The notes under the pieces are model-generated. The model was not told the origin of the DNA. It saw nothing but the letters and a program-made list of their open reading frames with translations, and ran no database searches. Below, piece by piece: positions 1 through 5,590 of a DNA stretch of 9,369 nt (within the stretch, counting starts at the first letter, position 1; every line of letters begins with the position of its first letter). The position numbers were made by a program, and so were the translations under genes. The stretch is from Methanobacteriota archaeon (GTDB taxonomy: Archaea > Halobacteriota > Methanomicrobia > Methanomicrobiales > Methanoculleaceae): positions 1 to 9,369 of the forward strand of contig JAEWMO010000137.1 in the NCBI GenBank assembly GCA_023457135.1, in the 5' to 3' direction.

Positions 1-413
1 ACCTCGATCGTCGGCGGGACGAGCGCCGACGCTATCGCGTGGCAGATGCCGTTCGTGCAGAACGCGTCGGTCTCGACAAGCGGGACGCTGTTGACGGTGA
101 TACCCTTATCCGACGACCGGAAGACGAGGTCCGTCCCGAGGCTCGACCTGGCGGCACCGATGTCCCGGAGATCCTCCGAGGTGAGCTGCCCCGGCACGAC
201 ATGGTAACTCACGATCAGGAGAAGTTTGTCCGGGTCCTGCCGATATTCGTCCATCCGCTCTTTGGGGACCCGCGAGAAGGCCTCGTTCGTCGGGACAAAG
301 ACCGTGAACGGCCCCTGATCGCGGAGCATCTGCTCCATGCCCGCTATCCGGACCAGCTCGAGGAAGACGCTGAGGTCCCCGGAGTCCTCCAGGGTTTCGA
401 TGATGTTCTTCAT
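1..413 (-). CDS. FAS1 (fasciclin) domain protein, copy 1, truncated by window edge
   Basis: An open frame starts at ATG 413 and runs off the left edge without a stop, giving 137 visible residues. It begins MKNIIETLEDSG, carries the first conserved FAS1 block (FTVFVPTNEAF, about residues 36-46), a YH pair at 70-71 and the second block CTNGICHAIASALVPP (about 119-134), so nearly the whole domain is present. FAS1 domains are adhesion or ligand-binding modules, usually extracellular, but no signal peptide or membrane segment is visible here; the N-terminus goes straight into the domain. A strong ribosome binding site, GGAGG, lies 4 bases upstream of the start. It is closely related to the next two genes upstream on the same strand. 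The fold assignment is secure; the physiological role and cell location are unknown. Confidence 0.85.
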   Translation of the reverse strand, partial: MKNIIETLEDSGDLSVFLELVRIAGMEQMLRDQGPFTVFVPTNEAFSRVPKERMDEYRQDPDKLLLIVSYHVVPGQLTSEDLRDIGAARSSLGTDLVFRSSDKGITVNSVPLVETDAFCTNGICHAIASALVPPTIE

Positions 414-445
414 ACTGCCTCCACCCGCCCCAGTCGGGCGCCGGA

Positions 446-454
446 TTATTTATA
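446..454 (-). promoter_or_regulatory. TATA box for FAS1 copy 1
   Basis: On the minus strand the sequence TATAAATAA is centred about 37 bases upstream of the ATG at 413. With the usual archaeal spacing of about 26 bases from TATA centre to start site, the transcript would have a leader of roughly 12 bases holding the GGAGG ribosome binding site. The box overlaps the last codons and stop codon (TAT AAA TAA) of the upstream FAS1 gene. Confidence 0.55.
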
Positions 455-892
455 CGTTCTCCCGATCTCGCCGGTAACCGCAACGGCGCCGGGAGGGAGG
501 AGCAGCGCGGAGATCGCGTGGCAGATCCCGTTGGTGCACCACGCGTCCGACTCCATGACCGGCACGTTGTTGACCAGCACCCCCCCCGCCGCGACCTCCA
601 CGGTCAGGTCCTCGCCCTCAAGCGACCGCAGGGTCCGGATACCGATGAGATCGACCGTGGAGTGGACCCCGGCGGCGATATGGTACTTCAGGACGTCGGC
701 AAGCCTGCCCGTGTCCCCGCGGAGGGCGTCGAGCCTCTCCCCCGATACCGCCCTCAGGGCGTCGTCGTCCGGGACAAAGAGGGTATAGGGGCCTTCGCTG
801 TTCAGCATCTCTTCCATGCCGGCTGCCCGCACAAGATCCACAAACGTGGCAAACGACCCCGAATCCCGCAACGTCACGATGATACTCTTCAT
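446..892 (-). CDS. FAS1 (fasciclin) domain protein, copy 2
   Basis: The 148-residue product is a single FAS1 domain. The first conserved block is YTLFVPDDDAL (36-46), the YH pair is at 70-71 and the second block CTNGICHAISALLLPP is at about 119-134. There is no signal peptide, lipobox, membrane segment or cell-wall anchor, and the length is about that of one domain. The ATG at 892 fits the start of copies 1 and 3 (MK-x-II-x-T), and GGAG lies 9 bases upstream. A TATA box near 931 points to independent transcription. FAS1 proteins are linked in other organisms to adhesion and small-ligand binding; in this archaeon the role is not known. The C-terminal tail (about 135-148) is unlike those of the neighbouring copies. 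Confidence 0.88.
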   Translation of the reverse strand: MKSIIVTLRDSGSFATFVDLVRAAGMEEMLNSEGPYTLFVPDDDALRAVSGERLDALRGDTGRLADVLKYHIAAGVHSTVDLIGIRTLRSLEGEDLTVEVAAGGVLVNNVPVMESDAWCTNGICHAISALLLPPGAVAVTGEIGRTYK

Positions 893-925
893 CTGAACCC
901 GCTCCGCCGGGGAGATGGAGAGGAG

Positions 926-937
926 GGATATATAATA
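926..937 (-). promoter_or_regulatory. TATA box for FAS1 copy 2
   Basis: The minus-strand sequence TATTATATATCC is centred about 39 bases upstream of the ATG at 892, in the 62-base gap after copy 3. The predicted start site is near 905, giving a short leader of about 13 bases. Confidence 0.55.
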
Positions 938-954
938 GTGAGGGTGACGGGGCC

Positions 955-1389
955 TCAGACCCGTCTCGGGATCCGGGCCTCAATCGCCCGCGGCAGGAGC
1001 ACGCTGTCGATGACGTGGTAGATGCCGTTCGTGCACTCGATGTCGGGCTGGATGATGGTGGCGCCGTTCACCCGTACCCCCTCCGGCGGCCCCTCGATAT
1101 CGAGGTAGTCCCCCTGCAGGGTCACGATGGCCTCAAGCCGCGAGAGTTCCTGCATGGTGAACTTGCCCCTGACCACGTGGTACAGGATCACGCCGCTCAA
1201 CCTCCCCCGGTCGTTCGCGATCGCGTCGAGCGTCTCGGACGGGAAGACGGAGAACGCCTCGTCCGTCGGGAAAAAGGCCGTATACGGCCCGCTCTCCCGG
1301 AGAGTATCCGTCGCACCCCCGGCCTGGAGCATACGGATGGAGTTCCTCAACCGGCCGTCTTCCCGGGCAGTCTCAATAATATCCTTCAT
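955..1389 (-). CDS. FAS1 (fasciclin) domain protein, copy 3
   Basis: The 144-residue product starts MKDIIETAREDG, almost the same as copy 1. FAS1 blocks are YTAFFPTDEAF (36-46), a YH pair at 70-71 and CTNGIYHVIDSVLLP (about 119-133), which is close to the family consensus. The second cysteine seen in copies 1 and 2 is replaced by tyrosine. There is no signal peptide or anchor. The start at 1389 is fixed by alignment with the other copies; a G-rich stretch (GGGGG) lies 7 bases upstream, and another ATG at 1393 is out of frame. It is followed after 62 bases by copy 2, but each gene has its own TATA box. The role is unknown. Confidence 0.88.
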   Translation of the reverse strand: MKDIIETAREDGRLRNSIRMLQAGGATDTLRESGPYTAFFPTDEAFSVFPSETLDAIANDRGRLSGVILYHVVRGKFTMQELSRLEAIVTLQGDYLDIEGPPEGVRVNGATIIQPDIECTNGIYHVIDSVLLPRAIEARIPRRV

Positions 1390-1432
1390 ACATGGGCCCC
1401 CTGACAGATGCCGCCCAGATCACCCCGTATGG

Positions 1433-1441
1433 TATTTATAA
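1433..1441 (-). promoter_or_regulatory. TATA box for FAS1 copy 3
   Basis: The minus-strand sequence TTATAAATA is centred about 48 bases upstream of the ATG at 1389, which predicts a leader of about 22 bases. It lies in the 158-base gap 1390-1547, in which no other feature is recognisable. Confidence 0.55.
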
Positions 1442-1547
1442 GTACGTTCACCGCGAACTCCTGAAATCGGGGGCCGCTCCGGTGGAACGGGATGCTCCGG
1501 GGGCCCTGATAATCTCCGGCGGGGCAGAGGTGCCGCCGCCGGCCGTC

Positions 1548-1985
1548 TCATTTCGCCGCGTAGGCCTCGAACGCCTGCGAGAGCGTCACGAAGGGGATGC
1601 CGTCGAGGGCGTGGATGACACCGTTCTCCGCCTCGAGGTCTCCCTCGACGACGACGGCCTCGTCGACCTGGGTGCCCCGGTCGGTCTTCCGGACCATGAT
1701 GGGGTTCCCTTCGACGGTCTTCATGACATTCTTCGAGAGCAGATCATCGAGGTTGTGCTTCCCACGGATCGTGAAGAAGTCGATGAGATGCGAGAGCATC
1801 TGTTTGTCGTTTAAGATCATCTCCCGGTTCGGTTCGGGGATCGCGTCCCAGGCCGAATCGACCGGGGCAAAGAACGTCATCGGGCCTTCGCCCTGGAGTT
1901 TCTCATCCTCGCCGAGGGTCTGGATGATCTCGACGAGCCGGGTGAACCTTCCATCATTCTTCAACGTCTCAAAGATCTTCGCCAT
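1548..1985 (-). CDS. FAS1 (fasciclin) domain protein, copy 4 (divergent)
   Basis: The 145-residue product is a diverged FAS1 domain. The first block is MTFFAPVDSAW (36-46) and the second ENGVIHALDGIPFV (120-133). The YH pair of the other copies is replaced (IDFFTIRG around 69-76), the cysteines near NG are absent, and the tail is rich in alanine. The frame stays open to an ATG at 2021, but 1985 is preferred: AGGAGGT lies 8 bases upstream, the start MAKIFETLKNDG aligns with the other copies, and the TATA box near 2030 would place transcription initiation downstream of 2021. No signal peptide or anchor is visible. It is the first of the tandem set in the direction of transcription and is separated from copy 3 by 158 bases. 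Confidence 0.85.
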   Translation of the reverse strand: MAKIFETLKNDGRFTRLVEIIQTLGEDEKLQGEGPMTFFAPVDSAWDAIPEPNREMILNDKQMLSHLIDFFTIRGKHNLDDLLSKNVMKTVEGNPIMVRKTDRGTQVDEAVVVEGDLEAENGVIHALDGIPFVTLSQAFEAYAAK

Positions 1986-1992
1986 AGGGATA

Positions 1993-2000
1993 ACCTCCTG
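1993..2000 (-). promoter_or_regulatory. Strong ribosome binding site deciding the start of FAS1 copy 4
   Basis: The minus-strand sequence CAGGAGGT is a near-perfect Shine-Dalgarno match, ending 7 bases before the ATG at 1985. It supports this start over the in-frame ATG at 2021, which has no comparable site and would lie upstream of the predicted transcript. Confidence 0.75.
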
Positions 2001-2024
2001 TAGGGGCCTCCCGTGGGGCATTAT

Positions 2025-2035
2025 CCTATATATGG
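2025..2035 (-). promoter_or_regulatory. TATA box for FAS1 copy 4
   Basis: The minus-strand sequence CCATATATAGG is centred about 45 bases upstream of the ATG at 1985. The predicted start site near 2004 leaves a leader of about 19 bases that just contains the ribosome binding site. Confidence 0.55.
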
Positions 2036-2050
2036 ATTATTATATTACAG

Positions 2051-2065
2051 AAAATATGGCTAAAA
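2051..2065 (-). terminator. Possible oligo-T terminator after the DUF447 operon
   Basis: On the minus strand, 53 bases after the DUF447 stop codon, two TTTT runs occur within 15 bases. Archaeal RNA polymerases often terminate at T-rich stretches without a hairpin. The site lies between the operon end and the promoter of FAS1 copy 4, where a terminator is expected, but the T runs are short. Confidence 0.3.
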
Positions 2066-2117
2066 CAGGATATGCCCGTCACGGGGGCGTGGAGCGGCCT
2101 CGCCCGGGGGCAGCCCC

Positions 2118-2687
2118 TCACTCCCCGGTCAGGTCGGCGATATATTGCCTGAGGAGATCGAGCGCCTCCCACTCCCGGGGGCCGCCGCATTTCCGGGCGA
2201 GACCGGCGTGGTGCTCGATCAGCTGCTTGAGCCAGGGGTCGCGGCTCCCGACGTAGCGGGTGGCGTGGACCGTTGCGTCCACGATGCTCGCAAACCCCCG
2301 GTTCACCGGGTGCAGCCGGAGTTCCAGCACCTCCTCATGCACCGGGACGAGCCGGACGGTGATCGCCTCGTCGCTCGACCGCTCCACGTCCGCGGCAAAC
2401 ACGGCCCAGGCCTCCGTTTCGCGGAGGCGGGAGACGACCATCCCGTTGATCGCCTCCTCGACGAAGGCGTCTTCGGGGAGGTCGTCAAACGCGGTCCTGA
2501 CGTAGAGCACCGGGTCGAAGACGAAGTTCGCCACCACCCAGCGGTCGCGGGCGACGTTCCGCGCCGTGTGGCTCCCCCGGAAGAGGACCATGTGCAGCGA
2601 GCCCCCGCGGTTGATGATCCCGATGGGGGCAGCGTTGTTATCGGTGGTCGCGATGACCTCGTTGATCCCCTCGGTCAGGAGTCCCAC
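2118..2687 (-). CDS. DUF447 family protein (FMN-binding split-barrel-like)
   Basis: The 189-residue product begins GLLTEGINEVIATTDN after a GTG start and has the features of the DUF447 family, which resembles flavin reductases with an FMN-binding split barrel. The barrel motifs are APIGI (about 20-24), the RGSHTARNV segment (about 37-45) and VVANFVFDP (about 51-59). The C-terminal third looks helical. The enzymatic role is unproven. GTG 2687 is chosen because GGAGG lies 7 bases upstream and the family usually begins at this GLL-EGINE motif; the frame is open further upstream (to 2960), but that part is low-complexity arginine-rich shadow inside the preceding gene. The start overlaps the end of the CitG-like gene by 13 bases, implying translational coupling. 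From memory, DUF447 and CitG-like genes also sit together in tetrahydromethanopterin-linked C1 gene clusters of methylotrophs. Confidence 0.85.
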   Translation of the reverse strand: MGLLTEGINEVIATTDNNAAPIGIINRGGSLHMVLFRGSHTARNVARDRWVVANFVFDPVLYVRTAFDDLPEDAFVEEAINGMVVSRLRETEAWAVFAADVERSSDEAITVRLVPVHEEVLELRLHPVNRGFASIVDATVHATRYVGSRDPWLKQLIEHHAGLARKCGGPREWEALDLLRQYIADLTGE

Positions 2688-3499
2688 TGCCACCCCTCCC
2701 CGAGCGCCACGTAAATCCCGGCGATGGTGATATCGGCGATCGAGCCCGGGTTGATGCCGTCCCGGATGCACCCGGCGTCGAATTCGGCAAGGTCGCGCTT
2801 CCCGTCGCGCACCCCGGCCGCACACCGCATCGTCCGCTCCGCCGTCTCCATGCCGTGCTTCTTTGCGATGAAGGTGTCCGGTTCGGTCGCAAGGAGGTCG
2901 AGGAACGTCGCGACGATCGCCTGCCGCCCGCTCCCGTGCGCATGGAGCAGGTCCGCGCACCGGCGGGTCAGGCTAAATCCGTTCGTCCACTCCCGGGCAA
3001 CCATATCCCGGGGCGCCGAGTAGGCCATGATGTCGGCAAGGGTCATCCCCCGCTCCCGGATCGCGGCGACCGAGGCCGGGTCGTTCACGTCGAGATCGTC
3101 GCTCTTCCCCATACGGACCTCTGTGAGGCCGAACGCGGCATAGAAGTCGATCGCATCCTCGACATCGGTCCCGGCGACGACCCGCCGGGCGCCCTCGATA
3201 TCCCCACCCATGATGAGCGGGAAGAGGAGGATGAACGCCCCGAAGTGGGTGTTGCCTCCCGAGTGGGTGTTCGTTGCAAGGACCGCCTCCCGGATCAGGC
3301 TCCCGACCCGGCCGCCGCCCTTCTCGGCCGCATCGAAGGCGGGCCGGGAGAGGATCGTCGAGGCCAGGAAGTGCTCGAGACGGGTATCGCTGTAGTCGTG
3401 GCACCGGTCCACGTTCCCGGGTTTCGGGTAGGCGCAGACCTCGAGCATCATCGCGAGTTGCGCCTGTTCAGCCCGACTCATCGGCGGTCTTGCTCTCAT
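2675..3499 (-). CDS. Triphosphoribosyl-dephospho-CoA synthase family protein (CitG/MdcB-like)
   Basis: The 274-residue product carries the motifs of the CitG family: KPGNVDR (about 26-32), NTHSGGNTHFGAFILL (about 77-92), DTFIAKKHG (about 208-216) and NPGSIADITIAG (about 250-261). Classical CitG joins dephospho-CoA to ATP to make the precursor of the citrate lyase or malonate decarboxylase prosthetic group. No lyase or decarboxylase genes are nearby, and methanogens generally lack them, so the substrate here is probably different, perhaps a related ATP-derived cofactor step; this is inference. The start is uncertain: ATG 3499 has a weak AGGA 6 bases upstream, while ATG 3481 (MSRAEQAQ) lacks an obvious site but leaves a shorter overlap with the marker 9 gene. 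It overlaps the downstream DUF447 gene by 13 bases and is part of the same operon. Confidence 0.85.
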   Translation of the reverse strand: MRARPPMSRAEQAQLAMMLEVCAYPKPGNVDRCHDYSDTRLEHFLASTILSRPAFDAAEKGGGRVGSLIREAVLATNTHSGGNTHFGAFILLFPLIMGGDIEGARRVVAGTDVEDAIDFYAAFGLTEVRMGKSDDLDVNDPASVAAIRERGMTLADIMAYSAPRDMVAREWTNGFSLTRRCADLLHAHGSGRQAIVATFLDLLATEPDTFIAKKHGMETAERTMRCAAGVRDGKRDLAEFDAGCIRDGINPGSIADITIAGIYVALGEGWQWDS

Positions 3500-4607
3500 C
3501 GAAGATCCTGTGCACGATCTTTTCAGCCAGGCGGTGCTTGCAGCGCATGTACTCCCGCGCCGAGAGGCCCTTCTTCTCGAGCGTCATGTTCCGGAACATG
3601 CAGGGCGTACTGCTCTTGCAGCACCAGGCGAGGCTCCCGAAACAGGTGCTCTTCCCGTCGTCGAGCTCCGTCCCCTTCACCGCCTCCTGCTTGAGTTTGA
3701 GGTATTCGTTCCGCGAGAGCCCGATCTTATCGAGGGCCGGGAGGAGCGGACAGGACTTCACCGGCATGCAGCAGAAGGTGAGCGCCCGGATATCCCCGCC
3801 GCGGCAGAGCTGTTTCGGGGCGTTGTACCAGCCGCCCTCGTCGGCGAACCGGGTGATGGCGGCGTCGAGCCCCGCAAGCGTCCAGGGGTCGGACTGCCGG
3901 GCGAGCGAGACGAGGTCCGCACCGTGAGAGAAGGCGTCCATCGCCTTATCGAAGGTGGTGATGGAGTTGTTTGCGATGAGCGTCATCGGCGAGGCGTTGC
4001 GGATCTGGCGGAGCCGGGCGTGCCCGAAGTCCATCAGGTCGACGTGGAGGATATCGGCTCCCGCCTTCCAGACGGTCCGGGCGAGATCGGCGTCGTTTGC
4101 CGCGACGCCGGCACGGACCTTCACCGAGACGGTCACGTCCTCGGCTTTGAGGGCCCGGATGATAGCGACAAGGTCTCCCGGGTGGTGGAGGAGGTGCTCG
4201 CCGCACCCGGCCTCGACCATCGGCGCCTGCCGGCAGTGGGCGTCGATCTCGTAGACCACGTTATCCTCGAATGCACGGGCAATCTCCGCGTAGGCTTCGG
4301 GCGTGCTCCCGCGGAGGTTGATGCCCGCGACAACGTCGCTCTGCTTTAATGCGTCAATCTCCCGCGCGAGCGCCTCGATGGGATCACTATATACGAACTC
4401 TTTACGGCCCTCCGCCGCCATCCGCCGGCTTGCGTCAAGGGTGGGAGCGTCGATGGAGTAGCCGCCGATGAAGGCGGCCCCGACATGCGCCGCCCGCTCA
4501 AGAACGTAGGCCGCATCCACGATCCCGGCCATGGATGCGATTGCCACCGGTGTTTTTACGACCCGATCGTTTATGAGGAGCTCAAAACGATCATATGCTT
4601 CCATCAT
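3468..4607 (-). CDS. Methanogenesis marker protein 9 (dihydrouridine-synthase-like, Cys-rich C-terminus)
   Basis: The 379-residue product has two parts. Residues 1 to about 255 form a flavin-type TIM barrel like tRNA-dihydrouridine synthase: PVAIASMAG near 20-28, a YEIDAHCRQ segment with Cys125 near the position of the Dus catalytic cysteine, and SVKVRAG at 161-167. Residues about 265-370 form the methanogen-specific domain (TIGR methanogenesis marker 9), with cysteines at 268, 279, 280, 286, 322, 329, 330 and 336 that could bind Fe-S clusters or zinc. The protein is almost confined to methanogens; its substrate is unknown. The start is ATG 4607, or ATG 4604 directly after it, with GGAG 4 or 7 bases upstream. 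ATG 4607 overlaps the nuclease stop as ATGA, so translation is likely coupled. Confidence 0.9.
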   Translation of the reverse strand: MMEAYDRFELLINDRVVKTPVAIASMAGIVDAAYVLERAAHVGAAFIGGYSIDAPTLDASRRMAAEGRKEFVYSDPIEALAREIDALKQSDVVAGINLRGSTPEAYAEIARAFEDNVVYEIDAHCRQAPMVEAGCGEHLLHHPGDLVAIIRALKAEDVTVSVKVRAGVAANDADLARTVWKAGADILHVDLMDFGHARLRQIRNASPMTLIANNSITTFDKAMDAFSHGADLVSLARQSDPWTLAGLDAAITRFADEGGWYNAPKQLCRGGDIRALTFCCMPVKSCPLLPALDKIGLSRNEYLKLKQEAVKGTELDDGKSTCFGSLAWCCKSSTPCMFRNMTLEKKGLSAREYMRCKHRLAEKIVHRIFDESKTADESG

Positions 4608-5101
4608 AATTCTCCAGCTGTTGGCGGTGTGAGAGGATATTGATTTGTGTCAAGCCCCGGCAGGTCGTACTCCTCCCCGGCACGGTCGAGCGTGCAGCAG
4701 AGCCGGAAATCGTCGATCGGGATGCCGGGGACGTTCCCGAAGTACTCAAGCACCTTCTCCCAGGGCATCAGGTAGGCCTCCTTCGCCCTCCCCGCACCGA
4801 ACCGGAACTCGACGGCGAGGAAGCCCCGGCGGCCGGTCTTCCGGATGAAGTCGGTGATCGAGTCGACCTGGTGGACATTGTTCTTATCGGAGTGGAAGTG
4901 CTGGGAGAAGTAGATCTTCTTCCCCGAGATCGATTTGCACTCGATGGCGAGATAATAGCGGGGGTCGAGCGAATCCACGAGGACGTCGACGTACTGGGTA
5001 TTGAACTTGCTCTGCTTGAGCCGGTAGGCAAACCCATGAACCTGCCGGTGGGCAAAAAACCGGTTGAGGCAGTGGGTGATATCCCGTTCGAAATTTGCCA
5101 T
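4604..5101 (-). CDS. PD-(D/E)XK nuclease, Holliday junction resolvase-like (Hjc/RecU type)
   Basis: The 165-residue product starts MANFERDIT and shows a PD-(D/E)XK active-site pattern: Glu5, then Asp39 in QYVDVLV, then Glu54 and Lys56 in AIECKS. A following HQ pair (77-78) and the F-L-A-V-E-F strand (94-99) resemble RecU/Hjc-type resolvases, small nucleases that cut four-way DNA junctions using magnesium. Junction specificity is inferred; another nuclease of the same fold is possible. It is the first gene of the minus-strand operon and its stop overlaps the marker 9 start. No Shine-Dalgarno sequence precedes ATG 5101. With TATA-like sequences 28 or 46 bases upstream, the mRNA may be leaderless or have a short leader. 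A longer start is excluded because no in-frame upstream ATG was found. Confidence 0.6.
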   Translation of the reverse strand: MANFERDITHCLNRFFAHRQVHGFAYRLKQSKFNTQYVDVLVDSLDPRYYLAIECKSISGKKIYFSQHFHSDKNNVHQVDSITDFIRKTGRRGFLAVEFRFGAGRAKEAYLMPWEKVLEYFGNVPGIPIDDFRLCCTLDRAGEEYDLPGLDTNQYPLTPPTAGEL

Positions 5102-5140
5102 CGATAGAGGTTTGGAATCAGGGCCATAAAAACAATCGGT

Positions 5141-5152
5141 AATTATTTTAAT
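5141..5152. promoter_or_regulatory. Shared AT-rich core promoter between the nuclease and cfbA operons
   Basis: The sequence AATTATTTTAAT is the most AT-rich part of the 76-base divergent gap. On the plus strand it is centred about 31 bases before the cfbA ATG, which predicts an almost leaderless mRNA and fits the lack of a ribosome binding site there. On the minus strand it reads ATTAAAATAATT, about 46 bases before the nuclease ATG. A second weak minus-strand box, TTTTTATGG (5124-5132), is 28 bases from that ATG and could be used instead. Confidence 0.5.
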
Positions 5153-5177
5153 GTGCTCTCGTAGTACCTTGTAACAT

Positions 5178-5585
5178 ATGGCTAAGAAAGGAATGTTACT
5201 GGTCGGTCACGGGAGCAAACTCCCCTACAACAAGGAACTGATCGAGACCACCGCGGATCTCATCGCCAGAAGGTCCGACGAATACATCGTCCGGCCCGGA
5301 TTCATGAGCCTCAACACCCCGACGGTGGAGGAGCAGCTCGCTGCGTTCCGGGGCGAGGATATCGATATGCTCGTCGTCGTCCCGCTCTTCCTTGCACGCG
5401 GCGTCCACATCGAGCAGGACATCCCCGAGATCATCGGCCTCCCGGCCGGCGCCCGGAAGGGTGAGTTCCGGCTGAACGGGAAGACCGTGCCGCTCGTCTA
5501 CGCAAACCCGATCGGGAGCGACCCGCTCCTTGCCGAACTGATGCTCAAGAACGCTTCCGACGCGGTCGCCGAGCTGAAGCCCTGA
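5178..5585 (+). CDS. cfbA: Sirohydrochlorin nickelochelatase CfbA
   Basis: CfbA inserts Ni2+ into sirohydrochlorin, the first committed step of coenzyme F430 synthesis. The 135-residue length is that of the small, homodimeric archaeal CbiX-type chelatases. The conserved metal-site histidines are visible: His11 in LLVGHGSKLPYN and His77 in PLFLARGVHIEQDIP. The C-terminal half (NPIGSDPLLAELM, about 110-122) also fits the family. In vitro these chelatases can also use cobalt, so a supporting role in cobamide synthesis is possible, but its place in an F430 operon argues for nickel. No Shine-Dalgarno sequence precedes ATG 5178; a TATA-like element 31 bases upstream suggests a leaderless transcript. 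It is the first gene of the operon, and cfbE begins 5 bases after its stop. Confidence 0.93.
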   Translation: MAKKGMLLVGHGSKLPYNKELIETTADLIARRSDEYIVRPGFMSLNTPTVEEQLAAFRGEDIDMLVVVPLFLARGVHIEQDIPEIIGLPAGARKGEFRLNGKTVPLVYANPIGSDPLLAELMLKNASDAVAELKP

Positions 5586-5590
5586 AGAGC

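Larger units (their letters stand above)
1..1985 (-). repeat. Tandem array of four paralogous FAS1 genes
   Basis: Four same-strand genes with starts at 413, 892, 1389 and 1985 encode domains of equal length that align end to end. DNA similarity is still visible between copies 1 and 2: positions 36-68 and 516-548 differ at only a few bases in the segment encoding the TNGICHAI region. Copies 1-3 are closest and copy 4 most diverged, suggesting successive tandem duplication. The array may continue beyond the left edge. Confidence 0.75.

Noticed and set aside
39..788. Long plus-strand open frame of 249 codons opposite the first two FAS1 genes
   Set aside because: It is antisense to two clear FAS1 domains, its translation shows no family motif, and it spans the gap and promoter between them. 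It is a shadow of high GC content.
1986..2021. ATG 2021 as the start of FAS1 copy 4
   Set aside because: It lies upstream of the predicted transcription start and lacks a ribosome binding site, while ATG 1985 has AGGAGGT and aligns with its paralogues.
926..2035. Repeated AT-rich elements between the FAS1 genes as a CRISPR-like or regulatory repeat array
   Set aside because: They are TATA boxes at similar distances from each start; spacing is gene-length and there is no conserved repeat longer than the box.
2101..2117. GC-rich self-complementary sequence after the DUF447 stop (GGGGCTGCCCC) as a hairpin terminator
   Set aside because: The loop would be a single base, which cannot form a stable hairpin; the later T runs are a better, though weak, candidate.
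2688..2960. Upstream extension of the DUF447 frame to ATG 2960
   Set aside because: The added residues are arginine-rich low-complexity shadow inside the CitG-like gene; GTG 2687 has a good ribosome binding site and matches the family start.
2855..3694. Plus-strand open frame of 279 codons opposite the CitG-like gene
   Set aside because: Antisense to a gene with clear CitG motifs, with no recognisable domain and biased shadow composition.
3510..4349. Plus-strand open frame of 279 codons opposite the marker 9 gene
   Set aside because: Antisense to a well-supported conserved gene; rich in Glu, Gly, Val and Arg as expected of reverse-strand reading of GC-rich codons.
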